A DNA stretch of 40,232 nucleotides from NCBI RefSeq assembly GCF_008119785.1, contig NZ_VSFA01000066.1:1-40232 (forward strand), read 5' to 3'. Source of the stretch: Micromonospora sp. MP36. GTDB taxonomy: Bacteria > Actinomycetota > Actinomycetes > Mycobacteriales > Micromonosporaceae. Below are positions 1-7,185 of the stretch, piece by piece; the first letter of the stretch is position 1; each line of letters starts with the position of its first letter. The position numbers and the translations under genes are program-made. A model generated the notes under the pieces. The model did not search any database. It was not told the DNA's origin and was given only the letters and a program-made list of their open reading frames with translations.

Positions 1-28
1 TCCCTGACATGCCGATCTCGACACGCTT

Positions 29-358
29 TTGGCCTCTGTCACAGCGGATGACGCCGACGAATGCGGGTTGGCCGACATCGCGTCCCACGCATTCGTGGTG
101 CGCCGAGGGGATCACGTTGTCGCGGCGGCTGGCTACCGACGCTGGCCCGGGCTGGTGGCCCACATGTACGTACTTACCAAGCCGAATCAACGTGGGCGCG
201 GGCTGGCGCGTGCCGTTGCCTCCGCACCAGTCGCGGACGGATTGGCGAACCATCTGCTGCCGCAGTGGCGGGCTCGACCAGACCCGTCGCGCGGAGTGAC
301 GCGGGCGCTGGGATTCCGTCAGCTTGGCATTCAGCTGAGCATCCGGATCGGAGCCTGA
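29..358 (+). CDS. GNAT-type acetyltransferase, C-terminal part (5' end missing or broken)
   Basis: The product looks like the C-terminal half of a GCN5-related N-acetyltransferase, the fold that moves an acetyl group from acetyl-CoA to an amine. The acetyl-CoA pyrophosphate-binding loop is visible as NQRGRGLARA near residues 53-62, preceded by a beta-strand-like AHMYVLTKP, and the C-terminus carries the usual ALGFRQLG segment. At about 109 residues it is shorter than the 150-250 usual for the family. The only start in frame is a weak TTG with no clear ribosome site, and the frame is closed by TGA at positions 5-7, although the residues before TTG (HADLDTLL) still look like coding sequence. 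I read this as a gene already broken or truncated at its 5' end. The substrate cannot be inferred. Confidence 0.5.
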   Translation: MASVTADDADECGLADIASHAFVVRRGDHVVAAAGYRRWPGLVAHMYVLTKPNQRGRGLARAVASAPVADGLANHLLPQWRARPDPSRGVTRALGFRQLGIQLSIRIGA

Positions 359-540
359 GCCCAAACGCCACCTCGCCGGCTGCACGGACGGCCGTGCCGA
401 ACGCGACGCGAGTCGCGCGATCAGCGGCCAGATCCGGATGCCCACGCTTGGCGTCGCATACAACGTGGGCGATGGCGCGCACCGACGGCATGTCCAGCCG
501 CGCCCCCGTCACCGCTCGTGGCCGTCGGGCTCGTACGGCC

Positions 541-1287
541 TCACATCCGCGATCTCAGTACGTCGAACTCGCAGCCTGGCAAGGACGGGTCGAAGCCGTG
601 TTCGATCAGCCAGCGGGACGCCAGCAGGCTGCGCAGCGACCACCAGGCGCGGATCACGTCCCGGTCGACGTCGGTGCCGTAACCGGCGAGGAGATCGCCG
701 AGACGTTCCTCATGCCCGAGGGTCAGAGTGGCCAGGTCGAACAGCGGATCGCCGGGCGCCGCCTCGGACCAGTCGATCACGCCGGTGACCTCGTCGCCGT
801 CGGTGAAGATGTGGGTGATCTGCAGGTCGCCGTGCATGAACACCGGCGTCCACGGCCGAATCGCGGCCTCGGCTATCTCGCGGTTGCGGTCGACCAGGTC
901 GGCCGGCAGGACGCCGCTGTCGACGAGCCAGGCGCATTCGCGCTCGAGCTCCGCGTCCAGCCCGACGAGCTTCTTGCCGGCCCACGGCGGCGGTGGCGCG
1001 TCGTGCAGCTTCCGGATCGCAGCGCCCGCCGCGGCCCACGCCGCCGGTGACGCAAGCGACGGCTCGCCGAGACGGCCGAGTGCCTGGCCGGGGACGGCGG
1101 CGATCGCGAGGACGGGCGGCTTGCGCCACAGGACCTCGGGGGTCGGGACGGGCGCCAGCCGCATCGCCTCGACCTCGACATCGATGCGCGTCTGATCGCT
1201 GTCGACCTTCAGGAACACGTCGCCGACGCGCAGGGTCGCGCGCTCGTTATGGGCGACGACGACCGCGACCTCTTCCACGCCGGCCAT
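541..1287 (-). CDS. Aminoglycoside phosphotransferase (APH) family protein
   Basis: A 248-residue protein of the APH/choline-kinase-like fold, which transfers the gamma phosphate of ATP to small molecules. The catalytic loop is HGDLQITHIF (H152, G153, D154) and the metal-binding segment is GVIDWSEAAPGDP (D172). In the classical family the loop is HGDLxxxN; here the metal-binding Asn position reads His. I recall this HGDLQITH form from an actinobacterial subgroup whose substrates are mostly unknown. The N-terminal nucleotide lobe is short, with a beta strand and lysine in VGDVFLKVD. The ATG at the listed start has no strong ribosome site. The gene stands alone, convergent to the GNAT fragment. 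I would not assume antibiotic resistance from sequence alone. Confidence 0.8.
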   Translation of the reverse strand: MAGVEEVAVVVAHNERATLRVGDVFLKVDSDQTRIDVEVEAMRLAPVPTPEVLWRKPPVLAIAAVPGQALGRLGEPSLASPAAWAAAGAAIRKLHDAPPPPWAGKKLVGLDAELERECAWLVDSGVLPADLVDRNREIAEAAIRPWTPVFMHGDLQITHIFTDGDEVTGVIDWSEAAPGDPLFDLATLTLGHEERLGDLLAGYGTDVDRDVIRAWWSLRSLLASRWLIEHGFDPSLPGCEFDVLRSRM

Positions 1288-1716
1288 TATCGCGGGCTGA
1301 TCATCGACGCCGCCACGGGTTTATTGCGTGCGAATCGAAATGCGTTACGGCGCACGGGCAAGCGACCTGGCCGACTCGCGCACATCGGCAAATTCGGACG
1401 TCTCCCAGGCCCGGTCAGCGGTAAATCCGGGCACTCCGCCCACGGCTATGCGACAGGATCAGCAGCATTCTGCTGACCGTGCAAGCCGCAATGCGAGGCG
1501 TGTCTTGGGTTGCCGATTCGAAAGACTCCGCTGTGAGGCATCACCGGCTGCTGGCACGGGGAGGTCGTACCCGATGTCCGGCTGTCCGAGGACGTCGAGC
1601 TGGACGCGGTGGGTGGCCTGACTTGGTCTGCCGGCGGATCGATCGTCAGTGACGACGGCAGCAGCCAGCTTGACCAGGTGCACGGTCAGGCCGTCCGCGA
1701 TTCTCGAGTAGGTGCA
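1288..1716. other. Non-coding stretch, no gene recognised
   Basis: About 430 bases between the APH-family gene and the ArsR-type regulator. Short open frames exist on both strands, but none has a ribosome site, a recognisable domain or the codon bias of its neighbours. The more A/T-rich left end (around 1315-1345) could hold the promoter of the minus-strand APH gene. No repeats or hairpin with a T tract were seen. Confidence 0.4.
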
Positions 1717-2280
1717 TCACAATGCCGTCGGCAGGGTCGGGTGGTCGGTGGGATAGATGCCGATCGCGAACCCGTACATGGTTTCGCCGGACCTCGGCAT
1801 CCGGTCGAACTCGTCAACCAGTTGCGCCATCCGGTCCCAGAACTGAGAGGCCTGATCCGCCGAGATGCGCGCATGCCGGATGAAGCCCCACAGCTTTCCC
1901 TGCTCGAACGCCTTCGCGGACTCGCGTGCAGCCACCTCGAAGTCGTTGAAGTCGCCCGGCATCTGTTCGCCAGCGGGTGATGGCTCCGCTGCCACGTAGA
2001 ACATCCGCGCGGTGCGCCCGTAGAAGCGCTCCTCGATCGCCCGAACCTTCCGCGTGCGCACCACCTGGAGCAGGCCGTTCCGTGTAAGCACGTCCACGTG
2101 GTGCGCCACCGTGCTCTTGGGGCGCTCGACTGCCTCCGCTAACTCGGTCACGGTCGCGGCCCGCTCGTGGAGGAGCTGCAGGATCACCGTGCGGAGCGGG
2201 TGGCCGATGGCCTTCACCTGGTCCGGACTGGTCAGCGCCATCCGATCGACTAGCTCGTAGTCCGGCGGGTTGTCGGCCAT
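1717..2280 (-). CDS. ArsR/HTH_20-type winged-helix transcriptional regulator
   Basis: A 187-residue DNA-binding protein. Residues about 15-85 form a winged helix: the segment from KAIGHPLRTVILQLL through TVTELAEAVERPKSTVAHHVDVL to the wing VRTRKVRAIEERFYGRTARMF. This is the layout of the HTH_20 ArsR-like family, in which the C-terminal half is helical and lacks the metal-binding cysteines of true ArsR, so a metal ligand is unlikely. The ATG chosen gives MADNPPDYELV; a frame 6 codons longer is open but less likely. It is divergent from the dienelactone-hydrolase-like gene 65 bases away. The gap contains a repeated motif that is a candidate operator, so it probably controls itself and that enzyme. 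Confidence 0.8.
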   Translation of the reverse strand: MADNPPDYELVDRMALTSPDQVKAIGHPLRTVILQLLHERAATVTELAEAVERPKSTVAHHVDVLTRNGLLQVVRTRKVRAIEERFYGRTARMFYVAAEPSPAGEQMPGDFNDFEVAARESAKAFEQGKLWGFIRHARISADQASQFWDRMAQLVDEFDRMPRSGETMYGFAIGIYPTDHPTLPTAL

Positions 2281-2297
2281 GGCACAACAGACTAGCA

Positions 2298-2328
2298 TCT
2301 CGGAACGTTCCAGAAATCTCGATCGTTC
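2298..2328. promoter_or_regulatory. Candidate operator: direct repeat with internal palindrome
   Basis: Between the divergent regulator and hydrolase genes there are two copies of nearly the same word: ATCTCGGAACGTTC (2298-2311 region) and ATCTCGATCGTTC (2316-2328). The first copy contains the perfect palindrome GGAACGTTCC at 2302-2311. Paired half-sites on one face of the helix are what a dimeric winged-helix regulator would bind. Function is inferred from position. Confidence 0.4.
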
Positions 2329-2345
2329 GCAAGGAGTTCAACGCC

Positions 2346-2915
2346 GTGACCGACGTGCTGCTTTACCACCACATCCAAGGCCTGACCAACGGGGTCCGGA
2401 GCTTCGCCGACAGCCTGCGACAGGCCGGGCACACCGTGCACACGCCGGACCTGTTCGACGGCCGCACGTTCGGCAGCATCGAGGAGGGGTTCGGATTCGC
2501 TCGAGAGTTGGGGCTCGACGCGATCCGGGAGCGCGGCACCGCCGCAGCCGACGAGCTCGGCCCCGGGCTCGTCTACGCCGGATTCTCATTCGGCGTGACG
2601 ATCGCCCAGCGGCTCGCGCAAACCCGGCCCGGTGCCCGCGGGGCGCTCCTCATGTACTCCTGCCTCCCGGTCGCGGAATTCGGGGAGGCGTGGCCCGAGG
2701 GCGTGCCGGTGCAGATCCACGGCAAGGAGGGCGACGAGTTCTTCGACGAGGACCTACCGGCCGCACGCGAGCTCGCCGGCTCCACGGCGAACGCCGAGCT
2801 GTTCGTCTATCCCGGCGACCAGCACCTCTGCGCCGACTCCTCCCTCGACGCGCACGACCCTGAGGCGTCCGCGCTGCTCATGAAGCGGGTGCGGGCGTTC
2901 CTCGCCTCCGTCTGA
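2346..2915 (+). CDS. Dienelactone hydrolase-like alpha/beta hydrolase
   Basis: A 189-residue cytoplasmic protein with the compact alpha/beta hydrolase fold of the dienelactone hydrolase family. The nucleophile elbow is GFSFG (S81; classical dienelactone hydrolase has Cys here), the acid is probably D130 or D134 in HGKEGDEFFDED, and the histidine is H160 in YPGDQHLCAD. It starts at GTG with AAGGAG placed about 10 bases upstream. It is divergent from the ArsR-type regulator, a common actinobacterial pair. The substrate is probably a small ester or lactone, but this is family inference only. Confidence 0.8.
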   Translation: MTDVLLYHHIQGLTNGVRSFADSLRQAGHTVHTPDLFDGRTFGSIEEGFGFARELGLDAIRERGTAAADELGPGLVYAGFSFGVTIAQRLAQTRPGARGALLMYSCLPVAEFGEAWPEGVPVQIHGKEGDEFFDEDLPAARELAGSTANAELFVYPGDQHLCADSSLDAHDPEASALLMKRVRAFLASV

Positions 2916-3317
2916 CCGGCATGGCCTAACTAGCTGGCCCACATTTCAGCCGGACATCCTGCCCATGATTCGTGGCAGCGGGCTGGCGCATGGCACGCCA
3001 GCGGTCCCACGCACCTTCGAGTCGACCGTGCGTGCCCGGCCTTCGGCTCTCAGCGCCGCAATATCCCGACTCTGCCACCGGTCCAGACGCAGTGTGGCGC
3101 CGCCTCGCCGACCAAGCAGCCGGGCTATTCGAGGGCGCCGCGCCTTGTCGCCGGCACCAGACACGGTGCCCGACGAGACCGCCGACCGGAAGAGTCTGCG
3201 CAGTGAGCGGATATCTGCGGTGGTGATCGCGCCGGAGCACGTCGGTGACAGACTTCGCTCTGCCCTCAGCCCCGCCTCGCAAGCGGTGCGTACGTTCGCT
3301 GGTCTAGGGTCCCTGGG
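2916..3317. other. Non-coding stretch, no gene recognised
   Basis: About 400 bases between the hydrolase and the nucleotidyltransferase-fold gene. The minus-strand frames here are rich in Arg and Ala and look like chance GC-rich frames. I see no domain, no ribosome site and no convincing terminator; a weak inverted repeat TGGCC/GGCCCA lies just after the hydrolase stop. Confidence 0.35.
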
Positions 3318-3872
3318 GTGGTCAGGAGCGCGCAGGACGTTGTGGGCGTAATCGAGTCGGACCCGGGAGCAATGAGAGTCCTTCGGGCTACGGCCGACCT
3401 TGGATTACCGGACTGGTGGATCGGTGCCGGCTTCGTACGCAACCGCGTCTGGGACGCGATCAGCAACCTCCCGGTCTCGCCGGAGCGCGACGTGGACGTC
3501 GCCTACTTCGACCCGGAAAAGCTGGACCCACGCGAGGACGCACGCGCCGAAGCCCAAGCCATGGTGGCCCTGCCTGGGGTGCCGTGGGAGATTCGTAATC
3601 AAGCACGGATGCATCTGCGCAATGGCGATGAGCCCTACACGTCCGCCCTGGACGCTATATCGCGCTGGCCCGAAACGGCAACGTGCGTCGCGGTTACTCT
3701 GCGGGGTGACTCTGTTCGCCTGATGTCCTGCCATGGGCTGGCTGACCTTGTGGGAATGGTTGTCCGCCCGTCTCCCGCCTTCAACAATGCAGCGGGCCGC
3801 GCAAAGGTACGGCGCCGCGTGGAGGTCAAGGGATGGCTCGACCGATGGGTCGGACTGCGGCTGGAGATCTAG
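3318..3872 (+). CDS. Nucleotidyltransferase-fold protein (NTP_transf_6 type)
   Basis: A 184-residue protein matching the family annotated as nucleotidyltransferase family (NTP_transf_6, COG3575-like). Diagnostic segments are WWIGAGFVRNRVWDAISNL (about residues 31-49), then RDVDVAYFDPEKLD with the paired acidic residues of the nucleotidyltransferase fold, then WEIRNQARMHLRNGDEPY and TATCVAVTLRGDSVRLMSCHGLADL. In this family the acidic pair is expected to bind a metal and nucleotide, but no physiological reaction is established to my knowledge. It begins at GTG with no strong ribosome site and stands alone, followed by about 250 bases with nothing recognisable. Confidence 0.75.
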   Translation: MVRSAQDVVGVIESDPGAMRVLRATADLGLPDWWIGAGFVRNRVWDAISNLPVSPERDVDVAYFDPEKLDPREDARAEAQAMVALPGVPWEIRNQARMHLRNGDEPYTSALDAISRWPETATCVAVTLRGDSVRLMSCHGLADLVGMVVRPSPAFNNAAGRAKVRRRVEVKGWLDRWVGLRLEI

Positions 3873-4128
3873 CGCTTCACGCCAAGCGAAGGAAGGGTGG
3901 CCCCGACAGGACGTCCTCTTTTCGGCTAGTGCGCTGGCCGTTAACGTTCGCCGGGTTGGCCCCGCCGGGAAATTGTCGGACCCGTCGGGTTGGGTGTGGT
4001 TGTGCCTCGCCGTCGGGATCCTGCCGCGGCGCGGGTGGTCTATCGGACCGCTCGTGTGGCTGTGCGGGTAGTCGCGGGTTTGGCAGACTGCTGCGTTGCC
4101 TGCCCTTCGGACAAATGAGGTGCTGACG

Positions 4129-4869
4129 ATGATTGACGAAGGTGTCCAGCCGAACGAGACCACCGTGCCGATGCTGCCCTGTGTGGCACCGGAGGAAACC
4201 CTGGCCTTCTGGCGCGCCCTGGGCTTCGCCGTGACCTACGAACAGACGAAGCCCTACCTATACCTGGCATTCCGGTGGCGCGGATTCGAGCTGCACTACG
4301 GGCGGGCGTCCAGCAACCTGGACCCGTCGGAGAACACCGGCGGGTGCCTGGTAATGGTTGATACGGTCGCGCCGTACCATGCAGCGTTCACCGAGGCGAT
4401 GCGCCGCACATACGGAAAGGTGCTTGCCAAAGGGCTACCTCGGATAACGCGGTACCGGCCCGGCGCCTCACGGTTCACCGTCACGGACCCGTCGGGAAAC
4501 TCGATCATCTTCATCCAGCGGGACGAGCCGACGGAGTTGGAGTACGGCGGCTCCAAGCAGCTGCAAGGGCTTGCCCGGGTTCTGGACAACGCGCGGATCC
4601 TGCGCGAGTTCAAGAACGACGACCGTGCCGCCTTCCGAGCCCTGAACTCGGGACTGCGCCGCCACGGCGACGGCGCACCGGCCGTGCAGCAGGCAGTGGC
4701 GCTGGCCGTGCTCATCGAGCTGTCGACGGCGCTGGAGGAGTCGGAACGGGTACCGGAGTGGGGCACCAGGCTTCGGCAACTCAGCCTGACCATGGAGGAG
4801 CGTCGTCAGGTCGAGTCCGCGGTTGCCGACCCCACGCTGCTCGAGCGATGGATGCCCGCCACGGCCTGA
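4129..4869 (+). CDS. Glyoxalase/bleomycin-resistance (VOC) family protein with C-terminal extension
   Basis: The first half (about residues 10-130) is a vicinal-oxygen-chelate fold: VPMLPCVAPEETLAFWRALGF opens the first beta-alpha-beta module and SRFTVTDPSGNSIIFIQRDE ends the second. VOC proteins bind metal or sequester drugs such as bleomycin. The remaining 110 residues (from LARVLDNARILREFKNDD) are helical, with an EFKNDDRAAFRAL segment and an Arg/Glu-rich end, and do not belong to the VOC fold. I do not recognise that part. The ATG chosen has GAGGTG about 9 bases upstream; a start 11 codons earlier is open but poorly supported. It is a single gene, followed by an inverted repeat. Confidence 0.75.
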   Translation: MIDEGVQPNETTVPMLPCVAPEETLAFWRALGFAVTYEQTKPYLYLAFRWRGFELHYGRASSNLDPSENTGGCLVMVDTVAPYHAAFTEAMRRTYGKVLAKGLPRITRYRPGASRFTVTDPSGNSIIFIQRDEPTELEYGGSKQLQGLARVLDNARILREFKNDDRAAFRALNSGLRRHGDGAPAVQQAVALAVLIELSTALEESERVPEWGTRLRQLSLTMEERRQVESAVADPTLLERWMPATA

Positions 4870-4882
4870 CGCACCGGCCACC

Positions 4883-4919
4883 CTATGACGCCGATGAGGA
4901 GGACGCCACAGCGTCATAG
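4883..4919. terminator. Inverted repeat after the VOC-family gene
   Basis: CTATGACGC (4883-4891) and GCGTCATAG (4911-4919) are perfect 9-base arms around a 19-base loop, starting 14 bases after the stop codon. There is no T tract. It may be a GC-type terminator or an RNA-stabilising hairpin. Confidence 0.35.
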
Positions 4920-5113
4920 CAGCACGACCGCGTCAGGTTCATCTGTTGGCGTTCGCAACGTACGCGGTGGATTTCGCTGGTCCGTCGGTGTCGGCCGCAT
5001 CAGGGACTCAACGGACTCACTGTCATCGGCTACGTCCGGAAGTTGAGCCGCACGCGCGGCGACTACCGTGCGTGACGCGCGATCGGCGGTATGAGCGTGT
5101 GTGCTCGAGCGCG

Positions 5114-5764
5114 TCAGCCCTCAGATTCGGCGAACGGCGCCGGGCGTTTGAACAGCCGAAGCAGGCGGGCGGCGACTTCGCTGTCACCTTGGATGGTGAC
5201 GTCGGCGGCATGCAGTGGCGCGCCGCCGAAGGTGAGCGAGCGGAACACGGTGACGCTGGTTTCGATCACCAGGTCGGGATCGGCAGCGTTTGCGCGCGCC
5301 GCGTCGAGCCGCCCATTGTCGACAGTGACGAGCAGGATGTCGCCGTCGAGACGAAGCTGGCACCGCACGTTGAAGTCGCGCGCCGCGGCCGGGTCGAAGG
5401 TGGTTTTCATCGCGAGGGCCAACGCGTCAATGCTCAGCTCTGCTGACGAAGCCAGCGGGCTCCGACTGCCCCACCTGGCCAGCTGCAGCAGAGCGGGCTC
5501 GAGGTCCCGTCCCCATTCGGTCAGCTCGTAGGCCCAAGCGCTCGTCGGCGGGCCGAGATGACGCCGGCGTATCACCTGCGCCTCCTCCAGCTCGACAAGT
5601 CGGGAGGTGAGCATGCTCTGGCTCACGCCGGGCAGGCCGCGCCGCAAGTCGGTGAAGCGCTTCGGCCCGAGCAGCAACTCGCGGATGACCAACAACGCCC
5701 ACCGGTCGCCGACCAGGTTGAGCGCCCGGGCCAGACCGCAGGGATCGTCATATGCTCGCGCCAC
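5114..5764 (-). CDS. HxlR-family transcriptional regulator with C-terminal SCP2-like domain
   Basis: A 216-residue regulator. Residues about 8-95 form the HxlR winged helix: CGLARALNLVGDRWALLVIRELLLG, then RFTDLRRGLPGVSQSMLTSRLVELEEA and the wing AYELTEWGRDLEP. Residues about 125-205 resemble a sterol-carrier-protein-2-like pocket (RLDGDILLVTVDNGRLD, then ADPDLVIETSVTVFRSLTFG), an arrangement common in actinobacterial HxlR proteins and likely to bind a hydrophobic ligand. It starts at GTG. It is divergent from an alpha/beta hydrolase 46 bases away and probably represses it, since the gap holds palindromes. Confidence 0.85.
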   Translation of the reverse strand: MARAYDDPCGLARALNLVGDRWALLVIRELLLGPKRFTDLRRGLPGVSQSMLTSRLVELEEAQVIRRRHLGPPTSAWAYELTEWGRDLEPALLQLARWGSRSPLASSAELSIDALALAMKTTFDPAAARDFNVRCQLRLDGDILLVTVDNGRLDAARANAADPDLVIETSVTVFRSLTFGGAPLHAADVTIQGDSEVAARLLRLFKRPAPFAESEG

Positions 5765-5793
5765 CCGCTCAGCGTATCGCTATCACACTGCTT

Positions 5794-5810
5794 GGTGCTA
5801 AATTCGCACC
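5794..5810. promoter_or_regulatory. Candidate HxlR operator over the hydrolase promoter
   Basis: GGTGC (5794-5798) and GCACC (5806-5810) are inverted arms around TAAATTC. The loop contains a -10-like TAAATT and the right arm touches the GTG start codon, so a bound repressor would cover the promoter. The 8-base distance from the -10-like word to GTG implies a leaderless transcript. A second small palindrome, AGCG-TAT-CGCT, lies at about 5771-5781. Confidence 0.4.
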
Positions 5811-6482
5811 GTGACCACGTACATTCTGATCCCTGGCGCCGGCGGCGCCGCCTGGTACTGGCACCGCCTGGTCCCCCAACTGCGTCAGCGCGGCCACGAA
5901 GCGATCGCCGTCGACCTGCCAGCCGGAGACGACAGCGCGGGACTGCAGGAGTACGCAGACACGGTGGTTGACGCGGCAGGCCAACGGAAAGACCTGGTGG
6001 TAGTGGCCCAGTCGATGGGCGGCCTGACCGCGCCGCTGGTCTGTAGTCGGCTGCCGGTCTCACGCCTGGTCCTGGTCAACGCGATGATCCCGGCGCCCGG
6101 TGAGACCGGCCACGATTGGTGGAACAACACCGGCCAGGACCAGGCCCGCCGTGAGTGCGACCTGCGCGAGGGTCGTTCCCCGGATGGGCCGTTCGATCCG
6201 CTGGTGTACTTCTTCCACGACGTACCAGAGGACATCACCAAGCAGGCCATGACGGGCGAGCCACCGCAGTCAGGAACGCCTTTCGAGCAGCCCTGGCCGC
6301 TGGACGTGTGGCCAGACGTACCAACCGAGGTCCTAAGCAGCCGCGAGGACCGACTGTTCCCGGTCGAGTTCCAGATCCGGACAGCCCAGCATCGCCTTGG
6401 CGTCACGCCCAAGACCCTGCCCGGCGGACATCTGGCGGCCCTCAGCCAGCCCGAGGCATTGGCCGCCGGATTGGATCGGTGA
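5811..6482 (+). CDS. Alpha/beta hydrolase
   Basis: A 223-residue soluble hydrolase. The oxyanion-hole segment is LIPGAGGAAWYWHRL (residues 6-20), the nucleophile elbow is AQSMGG (S68), the acid is probably in SSREDRLFP, and the histidine is in LPGGHLAALSQP near the C-terminus. This matches the salicylate-esterase/EstC-like alpha/beta hydrolases that often lie beside regulators in actinomycetes. It has no signal peptide. It begins at GTG directly after an inverted repeat, with no ribosome site, consistent with leaderless translation. The divergent HxlR protein is the likely regulator. The substrate is unknown. Confidence 0.85.
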   Translation: MTTYILIPGAGGAAWYWHRLVPQLRQRGHEAIAVDLPAGDDSAGLQEYADTVVDAAGQRKDLVVVAQSMGGLTAPLVCSRLPVSRLVLVNAMIPAPGETGHDWWNNTGQDQARRECDLREGRSPDGPFDPLVYFFHDVPEDITKQAMTGEPPQSGTPFEQPWPLDVWPDVPTEVLSSREDRLFPVEFQIRTAQHRLGVTPKTLPGGHLAALSQPEALAAGLDR

Positions 6483-6586
6483 GCGACAGCATCCGCTCAT
6501 CGGCTTATACCGAGCACCGTCTTGATTGACCGACTGTGACGCTGCGTGACGTCCGCTCGGCGGCAGAACAGCGTGCTCGTCTGTCG

Positions 6587-7147
6587 CTATTCGGCGTATA
6601 CCTCCGGGATGGCATCCTTAATCCGCTGCACGGTCTCAGCGACGTCCAGACCAGTTGTGTCGATGCCGATGTATCGGTAGTCGGCATCGGTCGCCTGTCG
6701 GATGCTTCGATCTTCCGGGATCAGGTCGACCATGTCGCGCCACTGCTGCGTCGTTTGCTTCGCTCGGGTGATCCGCCGATGGTCGCGCACGTCCTTGTCA
6801 ACCAGAAGCTCTGCCAGGAACACCGACGAGGGTCGTGTCAACAGCTGTCGGAAGGCCAGGTAGTCGGGGTAGCTGCGGAGAAAGCTGCCGGCGACAACGT
6901 TGACATATCCGGCGGCCCAGAAGTTTTCTACAAGGCCAGCGACGTTGCGACGAAGCAGGGCGAAGAACTGGTCGTTCATCGGGCACGGGTTGGTTTGACC
7001 GATGTCCTCGGCGTCGATGCGGGCGCTGCAGGGGGTATGCGGTAGCAGCGCACGAATGACGGTCGACTTGCCGGCGCCCTCCTCGCCGGTCAGGAGGACG
7101 AGACGATGCCGCTGGGGGGAGGAGGGGGGCCGGCCCATAACAGACAT
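6587..7147 (-). CDS. Small P-loop kinase-like ATP-binding protein
   Basis: A 186-residue protein with Walker A GEEGAGKST at about residues 21-29 after a short hydrophobic strand (RLVLLT). It then has ARIDAEDIGQ, an acidic segment at the place where small-molecule kinases bind substrate, then a helical lid-like RRITRAKQTTQQWRDMVDLI and a C-terminal strand YIGIDTTGLDVAETVQRI. This resembles the AAA_33/shikimate-kinase-like family of small kinases of unknown target. The ATG used gives MSVMGRPP. A -10-like ATACTC lies about 8 bases upstream and there is no ribosome site, so leaderless translation is likely. Its start lies 38 bases from the integrase remnant on the other strand. Confidence 0.7.
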   Translation of the reverse strand: MSVMGRPPSSPQRHRLVLLTGEEGAGKSTVIRALLPHTPCSARIDAEDIGQTNPCPMNDQFFALLRRNVAGLVENFWAAGYVNVVAGSFLRSYPDYLAFRQLLTRPSSVFLAELLVDKDVRDHRRITRAKQTTQQWRDMVDLIPEDRSIRQATDADYRYIGIDTTGLDVAETVQRIKDAIPEVYAE

Positions 7148-7185
7148 CTGTTGAGTATGGCGGTTGCCGTGAGAGGCCAAGTCAC

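Noticed and set aside
61..1050. 329-codon plus-strand frame at the left end
   Set aside because: It spans the GNAT piece in a wrong frame and the antisense of the APH-type gene. The product is Arg/Ala-rich noise.
2926..3282. 118-codon minus-strand frame between hydrolase and NTP_transf_6 gene
   Set aside because: No ribosome site, Arg/Ala-rich without pattern, and a different frame of the same strand looks equally plausible. Treated as non-coding.
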